A model generated the notes under the pieces. That model was not told the origin of the DNA and made no database searches. It was given only the letters and a program-made list of their open reading frames with translations. 64,000 nucleotides of DNA from Apilactobacillus bombintestini. GTDB taxonomy: Bacteria > Bacillota > Bacilli > Lactobacillales > Lactobacillaceae. The stretch is from assembly GCF_003627035.1 (NCBI RefSeq), contig NZ_CP032626.1, positions 310,001 to 374,000 on the forward strand. The letters run 5' to 3'. Positions 17,467-26,624 of the stretch are shown piece after piece. The first letter of the stretch is position 1; every line of letters starts with the position of its first letter. The position numbers and the translations under genes are program-made.

Positions 17467-18224
17467 GTGCAATTATAGTATTAGGTCTAGTCTTGTTAGT
17501 ACTAATGGTTTTAATTGGTGGTAAACAAGGCTTACAGTCCTTTTTAAGTTTATTATTAAATTTTGGCTTTCTATTTTTTGCCATCGTTTTAATGGCATTT
17601 CATTTTCCTCCTATCATAGTAACTTTAATTACTGGAGTAATTGTTTTGGCATTAACCATTTTCTTAAGTGGAACCAATGATGATACAAGTCGTCTAGCCT
17701 ATATTGCTTCTTTATTAGTTTTATTCATTTTGGTATTACTAATTATTCCAGTGGAGCATTGGGCACAAGTACAAGGCTTTGGTTTAGAAGATAGTGATGA
17801 CTTAGAAGGAATGTCATTAACTATTGGCATTAACTTTTTAGATATTGCTATTTCTACCGCTATCTTAAGTACTTTAGGTGCCATTGCGGAAGCCTCTATG
17901 GCGATTGCATCCGGATTAGAAGAAATTAAAGAACAACACCCAGAAATTACACCACATCGATTATTCTTTGATGGGATTTACGTGGGTAAACAAATTATCG
18001 GAACTACTCTAAATACCTTATTCTTCGGGTTATTTGGAGGTTCACTTTCCTTATTTGTTTGGTTCCACGGCCTAAGTTATTCATTAGGTAATATTTTAAA
18101 TGACAAAGTTTTCGATGCTGAATTTGTAATTATCTTATTTTCACTAATCGGAGTAATTTTAACTATTCCAATTACTTCGTTAGTAATGACTGAACAATTT
18201 AAAAAAGATAGCAAAAAGTCCTAA
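17463..18224 (+). CDS. YibE/F-like membrane protein, second of pair
   Basis: A 253-residue paralogue of the C-terminal membrane part of the preceding protein, with about seven helices. The matching motif is STLGAIAEASMAIASGLEEI near residue 140, followed by RLFFDGIYVGKQIIGTTLNTLFF, which mirrors QIFLSGRNIGKSIMGPLVNVLFF of its partner. The four-base ATGA overlap indicates coupled translation and a heteromeric membrane complex. The transported compound or role is unknown. The stop codon lies inside the arm of the terminator. Confidence 0.8.
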   Translation: MSAIIVLGLVLLVLMVLIGGKQGLQSFLSLLLNFGFLFFAIVLMAFHFPPIIVTLITGVIVLALTIFLSGTNDDTSRLAYIASLLVLFILVLLIIPVEHWAQVQGFGLEDSDDLEGMSLTIGINFLDIAISTAILSTLGAIAEASMAIASGLEEIKEQHPEITPHRLFFDGIYVGKQIIGTTLNTLFFGLFGGSLSLFVWFHGLSYSLGNILNDKVFDAEFVIILFSLIGVILTIPITSLVMTEQFKKDSKKS

Positions 18225-18242
18225 TTATTTTAGGGCTTTTTA
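18213..18242 (+). terminator. Terminator after the YibE/F pair
   Basis: AAAAAGTCCTAA and TTAGGGCTTTTT (one G-T pair) with loop TTATT; it overlaps the end of the coding sequence. Confidence 0.8.
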
Positions 18243-18300
18243 TTTGCATCCAGTTAATTAAGCATTGATACTAGATTTAAAGACAAGCGAGGCGATACTC

Positions 18301-20247
18301 ATGCAAAAAACAATTCAAAACGCTGATTTAGGAAAGTTAACTCATTTATCGCAATTAACTAAAATTAAAGATCAAATTTTTGCGATTAAAAATTCAGTTA
18401 ATAATGCAGCCAACATTTATCAACATGAACTTATAAGCTTAGATAAAAATCATAAAGCCCAATTATGGAGCCATTCTTTAAACGTTAGTTCACCCATGCA
18501 AATAGGTGATTATCTAGTCTTTTTACGCGGTGGCGATTTATATAAAATGCCACTAAACGGGGGAACTAGCGAAATCATTTTAGAAGATAAAAATGTGACT
18601 ACCTTAATTGATGGTAAAAATGGTAGGGATGTATATGTGAAGACTGAATATACAGCCGTTCCTCCTAAATTTGATAATACTATTCGTCCAGATACTAGAA
18701 GAGTTACCAAGTTTGATAATCGTGCAGATGGTACTGGTTGGATAGATGATAATAATAAATATGCTATTCTTCGATTAGATGTATTAACCGGAAAAATAGT
18801 GGATCGTCGCGAACTAAAATATAATTTAGATTTGGTGGATGCACGTGCTGATAATAACGATTTATTAGTACTACGTGGCCGTTATCCAGAATTACAAACT
18901 GCTTCTGATGAAACTAAAGCCGCATATATTTGGCACCTGGCTGAGCGTACAGATGATGACCAAATAACAGATATTTCCCATGATGTACTTAAGGGACAAT
19001 TTAGTGATGCTAAGTTTTCACCTGATTATACACATGTTTATTTAATCGGCAATGATGCCAGTCATCCTAATTGTACGGTTAATGATTTATATGAATATGA
19101 TATAGATAAGCAACGACTAATTGACCTAACGCATGATTTAGAGATTGAAGTCGGGGGAAGCATTTCTACTGATTTCATACAAAATCACGGCAGTTCTATG
19201 AGATGGTTAGCTGATGGATTATTGCTTTTCACAGCTGCATTTCATGGACACAGTCAATTATGGCTATACAATGGTAGAAAACTACATTGTATTTGGGAAG
19301 ATCATCAATTCTTAATTGACTTCACACCGCTAAATGACCAAGAAATTATGTTGAATTTATCTTCCACACAATGTGCTAATCAGTTAGTAACTTTTAATTA
19401 TGAAACACAAGAAAGTAAAGTCTTTTATAATCCTAATGAAGAATTTGATAAAGCCCATACTTACGCGCAAGTAAGCGACTTTGTCACTACTTCTAAAGAT
19501 AATAAATTCAGTATTCATGGATGGGTACTAAAACATCATTCAGCTAAAAAGCTTCCGGTAATTTTATATGTACACGGAGGTCCACAAGCTGCATATGGGG
19601 ATGTATACTTCCATGAATTTCAAGCTCTAGCTAGTCGTGGCTATGCGATTGTATATGTAAATCCAAGAGGTTCTACTACTTATCGTCAAGACTTTGAGGC
19701 TGCCGGCATTGGCAGAATGGGTAAAGAAGATTATGAAGATGTTATGCAAGGACTAGACGCGGCATTGGATGAATTTGATGATTTAGATGCTTCTAATTTA
19801 TTCATAGCAGGTGGATCGTACGGTGGTTTTATGACTAGTTGGGTAATTGGTCACACTGACCGCTTTAATGCTGCTTGTGTACAACGTCCGGTATCCGATT
19901 GGCATGCTTTATATGGCACCTCTGATATTGGGGTTAGATTCTGTCGTAAAGAATTGGGCATGGACTTATTTGATGAAGGTGGGATGCAATTCTACTGGAA
20001 TTGTTCACCACTAAAATATGCTAAACAAGTAGTAACACCAACTCGTATACAACATGGTGAATGGGATATGCGTTGTCCGGTTAACCAAAGTGAAGCTTTA
20101 TTTACCGTTATTAAACAAACGGGAACTGATGTGGATTACATCCGTTATCCACAATCTTTCCACGGCTTCTCTAGAAATGGAAAACCTAACTTAAGATATA
20201 CACGAACCCAGGATATTTACGAATGGTTTGATAAGTATAAGAAATAG
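18301..20247 (+). CDS. S9 family serine peptidase (prolyl oligopeptidase/acylaminoacyl peptidase type)
   Basis: A cytoplasmic peptidase of 648 residues. The N-terminal 400 residues are a beta-propeller (repeated motifs such as DAKFSPDYTHVYLIG) that filters substrates; the C-terminal alpha/beta hydrolase domain starts near SIHGWVLKHH. The catalytic serine is S506 in GGSYGGFM, the acid D589 in GEWDMRCP and the base H621 in SFHGFSRNG. VHGGPQAAYG is the oxyanion loop. The ATG with GCGAGGCGA upstream is chosen; an in-frame TTG 36 bases earlier lacks a ribosome site. It probably contributes to peptide breakdown. Confidence 0.88.
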   Translation: MQKTIQNADLGKLTHLSQLTKIKDQIFAIKNSVNNAANIYQHELISLDKNHKAQLWSHSLNVSSPMQIGDYLVFLRGGDLYKMPLNGGTSEIILEDKNVTTLIDGKNGRDVYVKTEYTAVPPKFDNTIRPDTRRVTKFDNRADGTGWIDDNNKYAILRLDVLTGKIVDRRELKYNLDLVDARADNNDLLVLRGRYPELQTASDETKAAYIWHLAERTDDDQITDISHDVLKGQFSDAKFSPDYTHVYLIGNDASHPNCTVNDLYEYDIDKQRLIDLTHDLEIEVGGSISTDFIQNHGSSMRWLADGLLLFTAAFHGHSQLWLYNGRKLHCIWEDHQFLIDFTPLNDQEIMLNLSSTQCANQLVTFNYETQESKVFYNPNEEFDKAHTYAQVSDFVTTSKDNKFSIHGWVLKHHSAKKLPVILYVHGGPQAAYGDVYFHEFQALASRGYAIVYVNPRGSTTYRQDFEAAGIGRMGKEDYEDVMQGLDAALDEFDDLDASNLFIAGGSYGGFMTSWVIGHTDRFNAACVQRPVSDWHALYGTSDIGVRFCRKELGMDLFDEGGMQFYWNCSPLKYAKQVVTPTRIQHGEWDMRCPVNQSEALFTVIKQTGTDVDYIRYPQSFHGFSRNGKPNLRYTRTQDIYEWFDKYKK

Positions 20248-20249
20248 AT

Positions 20250-20283
20250 AAAAAAGCTGATATGAAGGTTATCAGCTTTTTTT
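20250..20283 (+). terminator. Terminator after the S9 peptidase gene
   Basis: AAAAAGCTGATA/TATCAGCTTTTT perfect stem, seven-base loop, T run. Confidence 0.9.
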
Positions 20284-20337
20284 ATTTAGAAATTAATGCA
20301 ATAATAAAAGTAATACATACGAAAGCAGGCGAAATTT

Positions 20338-20829
20338 ATGAATACAGTTATTTATTTAATTTTATTTTTTGTAGTAATTGCTTTATTAGTATTTGGCGCT
20401 GTGGAAACTTTACCTAAGATTCACAAGTTAAATACAGAAGTGCAAAAGAACATTAAACAACAATGGGCAAGCGATAAGGACAAGTTAGCTAGTTGGGATA
20501 ATGAACAAAAAAAGACTAGCACTATTACTAGTCAATACGTTATTTTAGCTATCGTAGCTACTTTATTCGTTTTAGGATTAGTCTTTCCAGAAATTGCTAA
20601 TAATTATGTATTAATTATTATGTTTATTATGGAAGCTTACTTCATTTACTTAGGTCTAAAACTTCCAGCACTAGAAAAGAAGCACAGCTATTACAGCAAG
20701 GAAGCTTTACCTAAACGACTACAAGCAGTTAAATTAACATTTTTCCTATTTATCGGCTTTTTCGTAGCTGTAGATGTTTTAATGTTGATAGCTGAATTAT
20801 TATATTCACAAAATATTAGATTATTTTAA
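20338..20829 (+). CDS. Hypothetical membrane protein, 163 residues
   Basis: I do not recognise a family. There are four clear membrane helices at about residues 3-23, 68-85, 89-107 and 131-153, with a charged loop (residues 26-60, rich in Lys, Gln and Trp) after the first helix. The gene is monocistronic: a terminator lies before it and another after it. The ribosome site is GCAGGCGA. Nothing in the sequence indicates a substrate or enzymatic role. Confidence 0.7.
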   Translation: MNTVIYLILFFVVIALLVFGAVETLPKIHKLNTEVQKNIKQQWASDKDKLASWDNEQKKTSTITSQYVILAIVATLFVLGLVFPEIANNYVLIIMFIMEAYFIYLGLKLPALEKKHSYYSKEALPKRLQAVKLTFFLFIGFFVAVDVLMLIAELLYSQNIRLF

Positions 20830-20836
20830 ATCCTTC

Positions 20837-20863
20837 AAAGAGCTATTATGTAGCTCTTTTTTT
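20837..20863 (+). terminator. Terminator after the membrane protein gene
   Basis: AAAGAGCTA/TAGCTCTTT stem with a TTATG loop and T run. Confidence 0.85.
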
Positions 20864-20905
20864 ATTGTCGCTTAAAATAAAATTAAAAAATAATGAGAAA
20901 AAGTC

Positions 20906-20936
20906 TTGCATTATTAAAAATGAAGTGTAGTATATA
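20906..20936 (+). promoter_or_regulatory. Promoter of the methionine T-box operon
   Basis: TTGCAT at 20906 and a TAGTATATA-type -10 at about 20928-20936, just upstream of the T-box stem I. Confidence 0.4.
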
Positions 20937-20964
20937 TAACAACTTAACCGATACAAATAAAACA

Positions 20965-21218
20965 AGATGATCAGGAGAGTAGTTATCCAATGATTGCGCA
21001 GAGAGTCTACGTTTGCTGAAAGTAGATCAATCGGAAGATAATGAATATGGCCTGTAATTTGGCATCGCTGATAATTAAGCGATGATGGGGTGGCAACCAT
21101 TATTAATTGCACGCGTTTTTATAGACGTTATTGAGGGTAGAAGTGTAAGCTTTTACCGAATTAGAATGGTACCACGGAACTCCGTTTCTAGATTTGAATC
21201 TAGAAGCGGAGTTTTTTT
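20965..21218 (+). promoter_or_regulatory. T-box riboswitch (tRNA-Met type) controlling metQNI
   Basis: The 438-base gene-free stretch before metQ is filled by a T-box leader. AGGAGAGTAG near 20973 is the stem I start; the specifier loop reads GAATATGGCC with AUG at 21047-21049, matching methionine. The T-box sequence AATGGTACCACGG is at 21165-21177. The terminator is ACTCCG...TTCTAGAT/ATCTAGAA...CGGAGT plus seven T, at 21179-21218. Uncharged tRNA-Met is expected to stabilise the antiterminator and turn on the transporter. Lactobacillales often use Met T-boxes where bacilli use S-boxes. Confidence 0.92.
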
Positions 21219-21268
21219 GTTGGCTAAGTTAAAAACTAGTTACATATATTTTTTAGGGGGTCTTTTTT

Positions 21269-22093
21269 ATGAAGAAAGGTTACAAGAAGTTATTATTAGC
21301 GTTTACATTTTTATTGGTATTACCACTAACGTTATTAGCAGGTTGTGGTAAGAATTCAGCCCACACAGTTAAAGTAGGGGTTATTGGCGGTGACGCACGA
21401 GTATGGAAGTCAGTTCAATCACGTGTGAAAAAAGAAGGTATTAATTTACAAATTGTCCAATTTACTGATTATTCACAACCTAATGCCGCATTAACTAACA
21501 AAGAAATCAACATTAACTCATTTCAAAATTATGCATTCCAAGATAACTGGAATGCCGCTCACCATACTAAGATTGTTTCCATCGGTAAGACTATTTTCTC
21601 TCCTTTAACTTTATATTCTAAGAAAGTTTCTAACGTTAAAGATCTAAGAAAAGGTGCTTCTATTGCAGTAGCAAACGATGTTACCAACGAAGCACGTGGT
21701 TTGAAACTACTTGCTAGTGCAGGATTAATTAAATTAAGAAACACTCCACTTCCAACAGTTAAAGACATTACTGAAAACAAGAAAGATTTAAAGATTGTTC
21801 CTTTAGATGCAGCACAAACTCCAAGAGCTTTAGCTGATGAAGATGCTTCTGTAGTTAATGGTGGATTTGCGCTAGATGCTAAATTAAGTTTTAAAGATAT
21901 CCTATTTGAAGAACCTACTAATAAAGCAGCTATTCCATATATCAACATTATTTCAGCTAACAAATCTGATCAAAACAACAAGGATTACAAGAAAGTAGTA
22001 AAAGTTTACCAAAGCCAAGCAACTAAGGACTTATTGAAGAAACTTTACAAGAATGAAGAAATTCCTGCATGGGATGTTAACTTCAATAAATAA
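21269..22093 (+). CDS. metQ: Methionine ABC transporter, substrate-binding lipoprotein
   Basis: NlpA/MetQ-family binding protein of 274 residues. The signal peptide ends in TLLAGC, so C26 should be lipidated. VKVGVIGGDARVWKSV and NINSFQNYAFQ resemble the first lobe of MetQ, and NDVTNEARGLKLLASAGLI is the conserved hinge/ligand segment. AGGGGG stands eight bases before ATG. First gene of the T-box operon metQ-metN-metI-M20. It should deliver L-methionine, and perhaps D-methionine or N-formyl-methionine, to MetNI. Confidence 0.92.
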   Translation: MKKGYKKLLLAFTFLLVLPLTLLAGCGKNSAHTVKVGVIGGDARVWKSVQSRVKKEGINLQIVQFTDYSQPNAALTNKEININSFQNYAFQDNWNAAHHTKIVSIGKTIFSPLTLYSKKVSNVKDLRKGASIAVANDVTNEARGLKLLASAGLIKLRNTPLPTVKDITENKKDLKIVPLDAAQTPRALADEDASVVNGGFALDAKLSFKDILFEEPTNKAAIPYINIISANKSDQNNKDYKKVVKVYQSQATKDLLKKLYKNEEIPAWDVNFNK

Positions 22094-22125
22094 GACGAAT
22101 AATGAAATGAAGTAGAGGTGAAATT

Positions 22126-23187
22126 ATGACACAAATTAGTTTGGAACATATTGATGTAACTTTTAACCAAAAACATCAAGTTTCTAAAGCTGTGCAAGAT
22201 GTTTCCTTAAATATTGAAAAAGGGGATGCATACGGTATTGTAGGCTATTCGGGTGCCGGAAAAAGTACTTTAGTAAGAGTTATTAACCGTTTGCAAAAAC
22301 CTAGTGCAGGAAAAGTAATTATTGATAATAAAGATATTAATAAGTTTAGCCGTTATCAAATCCGTCGATTGAGAAAAAATATTGGATTTATTTTCCAACA
22401 TTTTAATTTAATGAATGCTAGAAATATTGAAGAAAACATTTTATATCCCATGGTAGGAACGAATACATCTAAAGCAAAAAGAAAGCAACGAGTTCAACAT
22501 TTAATCGATTTAGTAGGATTAAAAGGTAAAGAAAAGTTCTATCCAGCGCAACTTTCTGGAGGACAAAAACAACGAGTAGCAATTGCCAGAGCTTTAGCTA
22601 ACAATCCACAAATTCTAATTAGTGATGAAGCTACTAGTGCACTAGATCCAAAAACTACGCAAGCTATTCTGCAATTACTAAAGAGAATTAATAAAGAATT
22701 GGGTGTCACGATTGTTTTAATTACTCATGAAATGGACGTAGTTAAATCACTATGTAATAAAGTGGCGGTCATGGATGCCGGAAAAGTAGTGGAAGAAGGT
22801 AGCATCTTAGAAGTCTTTAGTAATCCTAAAACACAACTTACTCAAGACTTTATTGATACTACTAATAATGTCAAAGGCGCTATTGAAACATTGGCTAGTC
22901 AAAAGCGTTTTGTAGATCTATCACGTGAACAACGATTATTCAGATTGCACTACATTGGTAAATCCACTGAAAATCCAATCATCATTGATTTGTATCAAAA
23001 GTTTGGAGCGGTAGCCAACATTATATATGGAAATATCGAATTTATTTCAGATGTTCCGTTAGGTAATTTAATTATCGAAATTGATGCGGATAAACCTACG
23101 CTCAAAGAAATTAAAGAATATTTAGCCAAAAAAGATGTTCACTTAAGAAACATTAATTTACAAGATGAAAGTAGTAAGGAGGAGTAG
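22126..23187 (+). CDS. metN: Methionine ABC transporter, ATP-binding protein with NIL domain
   Basis: ATPase of 353 residues. Walker A is GYSGAGKST, the Q-loop FQHFNLMN, the signature LSGGQKQR and Walker [11 protein letters not shown]. The last 90 residues (from about [17 protein letters not shown]) form the NIL/ACT-like domain, which in E. coli MetN binds methionine and inhibits transport when the internal pool is high. This gives the operon two levels of control: T-box on RNA and transinhibition on protein. The ribosome site is GAGGTGA. Confidence 0.94.
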   Translation: MTQISLEHIDVTFNQKHQVSKAVQDVSLNIEKGDAYGIVGYSGAGKSTLVRVINRLQKPSAGKVIIDNKDINKFSRYQIRRLRKNIGFIFQHFNLMNARNIEENILYPMVGTNTSKAKRKQRVQHLIDLVGLKGKEKFYPAQLSGGQKQRVAIARALANNPQILISDEATSALDPKTTQAILQLLKRINKELGVTIVLITHEMDVVKSLCNKVAVMDAGKVVEEGSILEVFSNPKTQLTQDFIDTTNNVKGAIETLASQKRFVDLSREQRLFRLHYIGKSTENPIIIDLYQKFGAVANIIYGNIEFISDVPLGNLIIEIDADKPTLKEIKEYLAKKDVHLRNINLQDESSKEE

Positions 23188-23190
23188 CCA

Positions 23191-23883
23191 ATGAATGCAT
23201 TTTTAGCTCATTATTTTCCCAACGCTATAACTATGATTCCAGATTTTGAACAAGCCACCTTTGAAACTTTATACATGACATTTTTTACTGCCATCATTGG
23301 TGGGTTAATAGGACTATTAATCGGTGTTATATTAGTATTAACCGGTCCTGAAGGAATTAGTGAAAATGATGTATTTTACACTATCTTAGATAAAATTGTG
23401 AACTTCTTTCGTTCAGTTCCTTTCATTATCATGTTAGCGGTAATTGCACCATTCACAAGAATAGTAGTAGGTACCTCTATTGGTACTACTGCATGTATCG
23501 TTCCATTAGTAATTGCGGTTATTCCTTTTTATGCAAGACAAGTGCAAAATGCATTGTTAGATGTAGATAGTGGAATTATAGAATCCGCTCAAGCTATGGG
23601 ATCATCCACATGGGGAATTGTATTTAGAGTATATCTAAAAGAAGGATTACCTAAGATTATACGTTCATCGGTGGTAACTTTAATTAGTTTGATTGGCCTA
23701 ACTGCTATGGCTGGAACTGTCGGTGGTGGTGGCTTAGGTAACTTGGCTGTTATTGTTGGTTATCAAAGATATGAAAATGATGTAACTTTAGTAGCATTAG
23801 TATTAATTCTAATTATTGTATTTGCAATTCAAATTGTGGGGGATGTCCTAGCAAGAATGACTGACCATGAAAATACAAAATAA
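23191..23883 (+). CDS. metI: Methionine ABC transporter, permease
   Basis: Permease of 230 residues with five to six membrane helices. The coupling loop is ESAQAMGSSTWGIVFRVYLKE, typical of MetI. It starts three bases after the metN stop with a strong AAGGAGGAG overlapping the end of metN, so the genes are tightly coupled. It forms the membrane channel of the MetNI complex. Confidence 0.93.
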   Translation: MNAFLAHYFPNAITMIPDFEQATFETLYMTFFTAIIGGLIGLLIGVILVLTGPEGISENDVFYTILDKIVNFFRSVPFIIMLAVIAPFTRIVVGTSIGTTACIVPLVIAVIPFYARQVQNALLDVDSGIIESAQAMGSSTWGIVFRVYLKEGLPKIIRSSVVTLISLIGLTAMAGTVGGGGLGNLAVIVGYQRYENDVTLVALVLILIIVFAIQIVGDVLARMTDHENTK

Positions 23884-23897
23884 GAAGGTAGATATGA

Positions 23898-25061
23898 ATG
23901 GAAAAAGAAGAACAATTACAAGTATTAAAAGATTTAGTCGCTATTAATACGGTAGCAGACAATGAAAAAGAAGTAGCTCAATACTTAAGTGATTTATTTA
24001 AAAAACACGGAATTGACAGTGAGATTGTGGATCAATTTGATAATAGAAGTAATTTGGTAGCTTCTATTGGAAATAAGTCTGGTAAAGTTCTAGCATTTGA
24101 AGGACATGAAGACACTGTTCATGAAAATAATGCTGATGATTGGACTCACAATCCCTTTGATCCAGTAGTAGAAAATAATAACTTATATGGTCGTGGAGTA
24201 ACTGATATGAAAGCTGGTTTGGCTGCTCAAGCTATTGCTTTGATTGAATTACATGATGAACATAAAGATTTGTCTGGACAATTAAAATTTTTAGCTACTA
24301 TTTCTGAAGAACTAACTCAAGGTGGAGCTAATTTCCTTGCTAAACGAGGAGATGTAGATGATGTTGATGCAGTAGTGATTGGTGAACCAACTGGTCAACG
24401 ACAAGATGATAAGAATCGCCACTATTTAGTTTATGCTCATAAAGGTGCACTTATTTATACAGTTAAAAGTGTAGGTAAAGCAGCACACAGTTCTACTCCA
24501 GAATATGGAATTGATGCTATTGATAATTTGATTAATTATCGCCAAGTTGAAAAAGAATACTTTGCTAAACAAACTGGAAATGATGATATTTTAGGTAAAA
24601 CTATATATACACCTGATATCTTCCAAGGAGGAAAACAAGTTAATTCCATTCCTGATTTTGCCTTCGAAAAAGTAATGGTTAGAACTATTCCACAACTTAA
24701 TAATGATCAAATTGTACATGATTTAAATGAAATTATTGATTCATTTAACCAAAAATCAGGATATAACTTAAAGTTAGAAGTTAACTTCAGTGGATATCCA
24801 GTAAAGAATAATCCAGATGCTGATATTGTTTCAGTAGCACAACAAGCTAGCCAAGATGAATTAGGCTATAAATTAGATTTGAAATCATTATCTATGGGAA
24901 CCGATGCTTCTCAATACAAAGCTAGAAAAAACGATTTAGATGTAATCATTTTAGGACCTGGTAATGATACAGCTCATCAAACTGATGAATATATTGATTT
25001 AGATTCATTCTATGCATTTATTCGCTTGTACAAACAAATTGCAATTAATTATTTACAATAA
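23898..25061 (+). CDS. M20 family metallopeptidase (ArgE/DapE-type deacylase)
   Basis: A 387-residue two-metal hydrolase. The metal ligands are visible: His and Asp in EGHEDTV, Asp in GRGVTDMKAG, the Glu pair in SEELTQGG with the first as base, Glu in IGEPTG, and His in DTAHQTDEY. The lid domain is inserted around residues 180-290. Relatives remove acyl groups from amino acids or succinyl-diaminopimelate. As the fourth gene of the Met T-box operon (14 bases after metI), it is more likely to release methionine from an N-acyl or peptide form than to make lysine; this is inference from context. A terminator follows. Confidence 0.85.
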   Translation: MEKEEQLQVLKDLVAINTVADNEKEVAQYLSDLFKKHGIDSEIVDQFDNRSNLVASIGNKSGKVLAFEGHEDTVHENNADDWTHNPFDPVVENNNLYGRGVTDMKAGLAAQAIALIELHDEHKDLSGQLKFLATISEELTQGGANFLAKRGDVDDVDAVVIGEPTGQRQDDKNRHYLVYAHKGALIYTVKSVGKAAHSSTPEYGIDAIDNLINYRQVEKEYFAKQTGNDDILGKTIYTPDIFQGGKQVNSIPDFAFEKVMVRTIPQLNNDQIVHDLNEIIDSFNQKSGYNLKLEVNFSGYPVKNNPDADIVSVAQQASQDELGYKLDLKSLSMGTDASQYKARKNDLDVIILGPGNDTAHQTDEYIDLDSFYAFIRLYKQIAINYLQ

Positions 25062-25096
25062 AAAAACACCTCAGTCATTTGACTGAGGCTTTTTTA
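25060..25096. terminator. Bidirectional terminator after the met operon
   Basis: CCTCAGTCA/TGACTGAGG with a TT loop, A run on the left and T run on the right. Confidence 0.9.
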
Positions 25097-25098
25097 TT

Positions 25099-25794
25099 TT
25101 AGAATTGATTCATTAATTTTCCTGTTGCGTAGTGAATGATCATAGTTAAGATACCGATAATAATATTTCTGATTATCGCAGCTTTAGGACGACCATTACC
25201 TAACTTGGCACTTAAGAAACCAGTTAAGCCTACGGAAACAATAACTGCTAGGATAGTAGCGGGCCAACGGTAGATACCGTTAGTTAAACTCATGGCAAGT
25301 AGAGGGAAAGCTCCACCAAGGGCCGCTGAGAATAGGGATGAGAAAGCAGCTGACCATGGATTCATGTAGTGACCTAATTCAATATTGTATTTAGTACTTA
25401 CCATAGTTTCCAAAGGTTTTTTATCTAGAAGTTCACGGGCGATTTTTAGGGCAGTGTCTTCAGAAATACCTCTGTCCATATAGAATTGTTGTACCGAAGC
25501 TAGTTCATTATCCAAATTAGTCTTAAGCAAACGACGTTCTTTTTGCACCGAAGCACTTTCGGTATCTCTTTGTGAACTAACGGAAGCATATTCACCAGAT
25601 GCCATGGAGAAGGCACAAGCTAGTAAATCAGATAATCCAGCAATAAAGATAGTTAAGAAATTAGGAGTAGCAACCGCAACTGAGAATAAGACACCAACTA
25701 CGGTTAAAATACCATCGTTTGATCCTAATACTCCCGCACGTAAAGTGTTTAATTTTTCGTTCATATTAGATTTGTGTTCTTTTTTAGTTGCCAT
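25099..25794 (-). CDS. VIT/CCC1-family metal transporter, second of pair
   Basis: A 231-residue member of the vacuolar iron transporter family with about five helices. GVLGSNDGILTVVGVLFSV is the family's first helix, and MASGEYASVSSQRDTESA is the conserved cytoplasmic MBD entry with Glu and Asp for metal binding. The central charged region (residues 78-140) is the metal-binding helical hairpin. Related proteins move Fe2+ or Mn2+ out of the cytoplasm. It follows a paralogue by 14 bases and shares its PerR-like operator and promoter. The N-terminus has 11 extra charged residues. Confidence 0.88.
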   Translation of the reverse strand: MATKKEHKSNMNEKLNTLRAGVLGSNDGILTVVGVLFSVAVATPNFLTIFIAGLSDLLACAFSMASGEYASVSSQRDTESASVQKERRLLKTNLDNELASVQQFYMDRGISEDTALKIARELLDKKPLETMVSTKYNIELGHYMNPWSAAFSSLFSAALGGAFPLLAMSLTNGIYRWPATILAVIVSVGLTGFLSAKLGNGRPKAAIIRNIIIGILTMIIHYATGKLMNQF

Positions 25795-25808
25795 TTATAA
25801 AGTCCTCC

Positions 25809-26492
25809 TTAAGCTAGCATTCCTACTAATAAACCAATTAGATAGGTAACAATCATGGTTAACATACCTGAAATGACATTACGCATTGCAGATTTGAAAC
25901 GGTTAGCGTTACTTAAAATTGCTGCGGAATATCCAGTGATGGATAGCGCGATAATAACGGCGATAAAGGTAGCAATGATTTTAACGTGAGGTGGAAATAA
26001 TGAAATAGCGGCTAGAGGAAGGATAGATCCAGTTGGAAAAGATAACATGGATGCTACCGCAGCAGCATAAGCACTAGTAAATTGGTTAACATTAAATCCG
26101 TATTTTTCACGAACGGTAGTAACTAGGGCATCTTGATTCATCATTTCGCGAGTAGCTTGGGTAGCTAACTCATCAGAAATTCCACTTTGTATGTATTTTT
26201 GCTTAACAAAGTTAAATTCATCATCGTAATTATTACGTAGCGCTTTCTTTTGTTGTGCTACGGCATTCTTTTGTGAATCACTTTCGGAATTTACTGAAAC
26301 GTATTCACCCATGGCCATTGAAACGGTACCGGCAATCATACCGGCAATTCCAGAAATGAAGATGGAGAAGGTGTTACTCGTGGCACCTGCCACCCCAATA
26401 ACGATTCCGGCTACGGATAAGATTCCATCATTGGAACCCATAACCCCGGCTCGGATGATATTTATACGTTGTGCTAAAGTTTGCTTTTTCAA
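25809..26492 (-). CDS. VIT/CCC1-family metal transporter, first of pair, TTG start
   Basis: A 227-residue paralogue of the next gene. GVMGSNDGILSVAGIVIGV and MAMGEYVSVNSESDSQ are the signature segments, and the helical charged hairpin (about residues 75-135) carries Glu and Asp. The TTG start (MKKQTLAQRINIIRAG) is chosen because AAAGG lies nine bases upstream; the ATG nine bases earlier abuts that site. A TTTACA-17-TATTAT promoter and a near-perfect PerR box precede it, so the pair is probably induced by metal or peroxide stress. Confidence 0.88.
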   Translation of the reverse strand: MKKQTLAQRINIIRAGVMGSNDGILSVAGIVIGVAGATSNTFSIFISGIAGMIAGTVSMAMGEYVSVNSESDSQKNAVAQQKKALRNNYDDEFNFVKQKYIQSGISDELATQATREMMNQDALVTTVREKYGFNVNQFTSAYAAAVASMLSFPTGSILPLAAISLFPPHVKIIATFIAVIIALSITGYSAAILSNANRFKSAMRNVISGMLTMIVTYLIGLLVGMLA

Positions 26493-26511
26493 GTAAATCA
26501 TCCTTTCTAGT

Positions 26512-26526
26512 TTATAATCATTATTA
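26512..26526. promoter_or_regulatory. PerR/Fur-type operator at the VIT operon
   Basis: TTATAATCATTATTA matches the Bacillus PerR box TTATAATnATTATAA at 13 of 14 fixed positions. It lies just downstream of the expected transcript start, where a bound repressor would block elongation. A PerR gene lies 1.6 kb away. Confidence 0.65.
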
Positions 26527-26535
26527 AGTAATAAC

Positions 26536-26548
26536 TATTATCATAATA
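26536..26548. repeat. 13-bp palindrome TATTATCATAATA over the VIT -10 box
   Basis: Perfect 6-1-6 palindrome covering the -10 of the VIT promoter; the same 13 bases recur upstream of degV at 35272-35284. Confidence 0.55.
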
Positions 26549-26571
26549 TATCGTTATGCATTAAATGTAAA
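26543..26571 (-). promoter_or_regulatory. Promoter of the VIT operon
   Basis: TTTACA and TATTAT with a 17-base spacer on the minus strand, about 50 bases before the TTG start. Confidence 0.65.
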
Positions 26572-26581
26572 GGAAACAATA

Positions 26582-26623
26582 TAAAAAGCTAGCTATTGCT
26601 GAATACAGCAATAGCTAGCTTAG
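26582..26623 (-). terminator. Terminator of the efflux pump gene
   Basis: Perfect 16-bp stem AAGCTAGCTATTGCTG/CAGCAATAGCTAGCTT with an AATA loop and a T run on the minus strand. Confidence 0.9.
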
Positions 26624-26624
26624 G

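Noticed and set aside
20846-21351. Open frames on both strands before metQ
   Set aside because: They lie in the T-box leader; they lack ribosome sites and contradict the conserved RNA structure.
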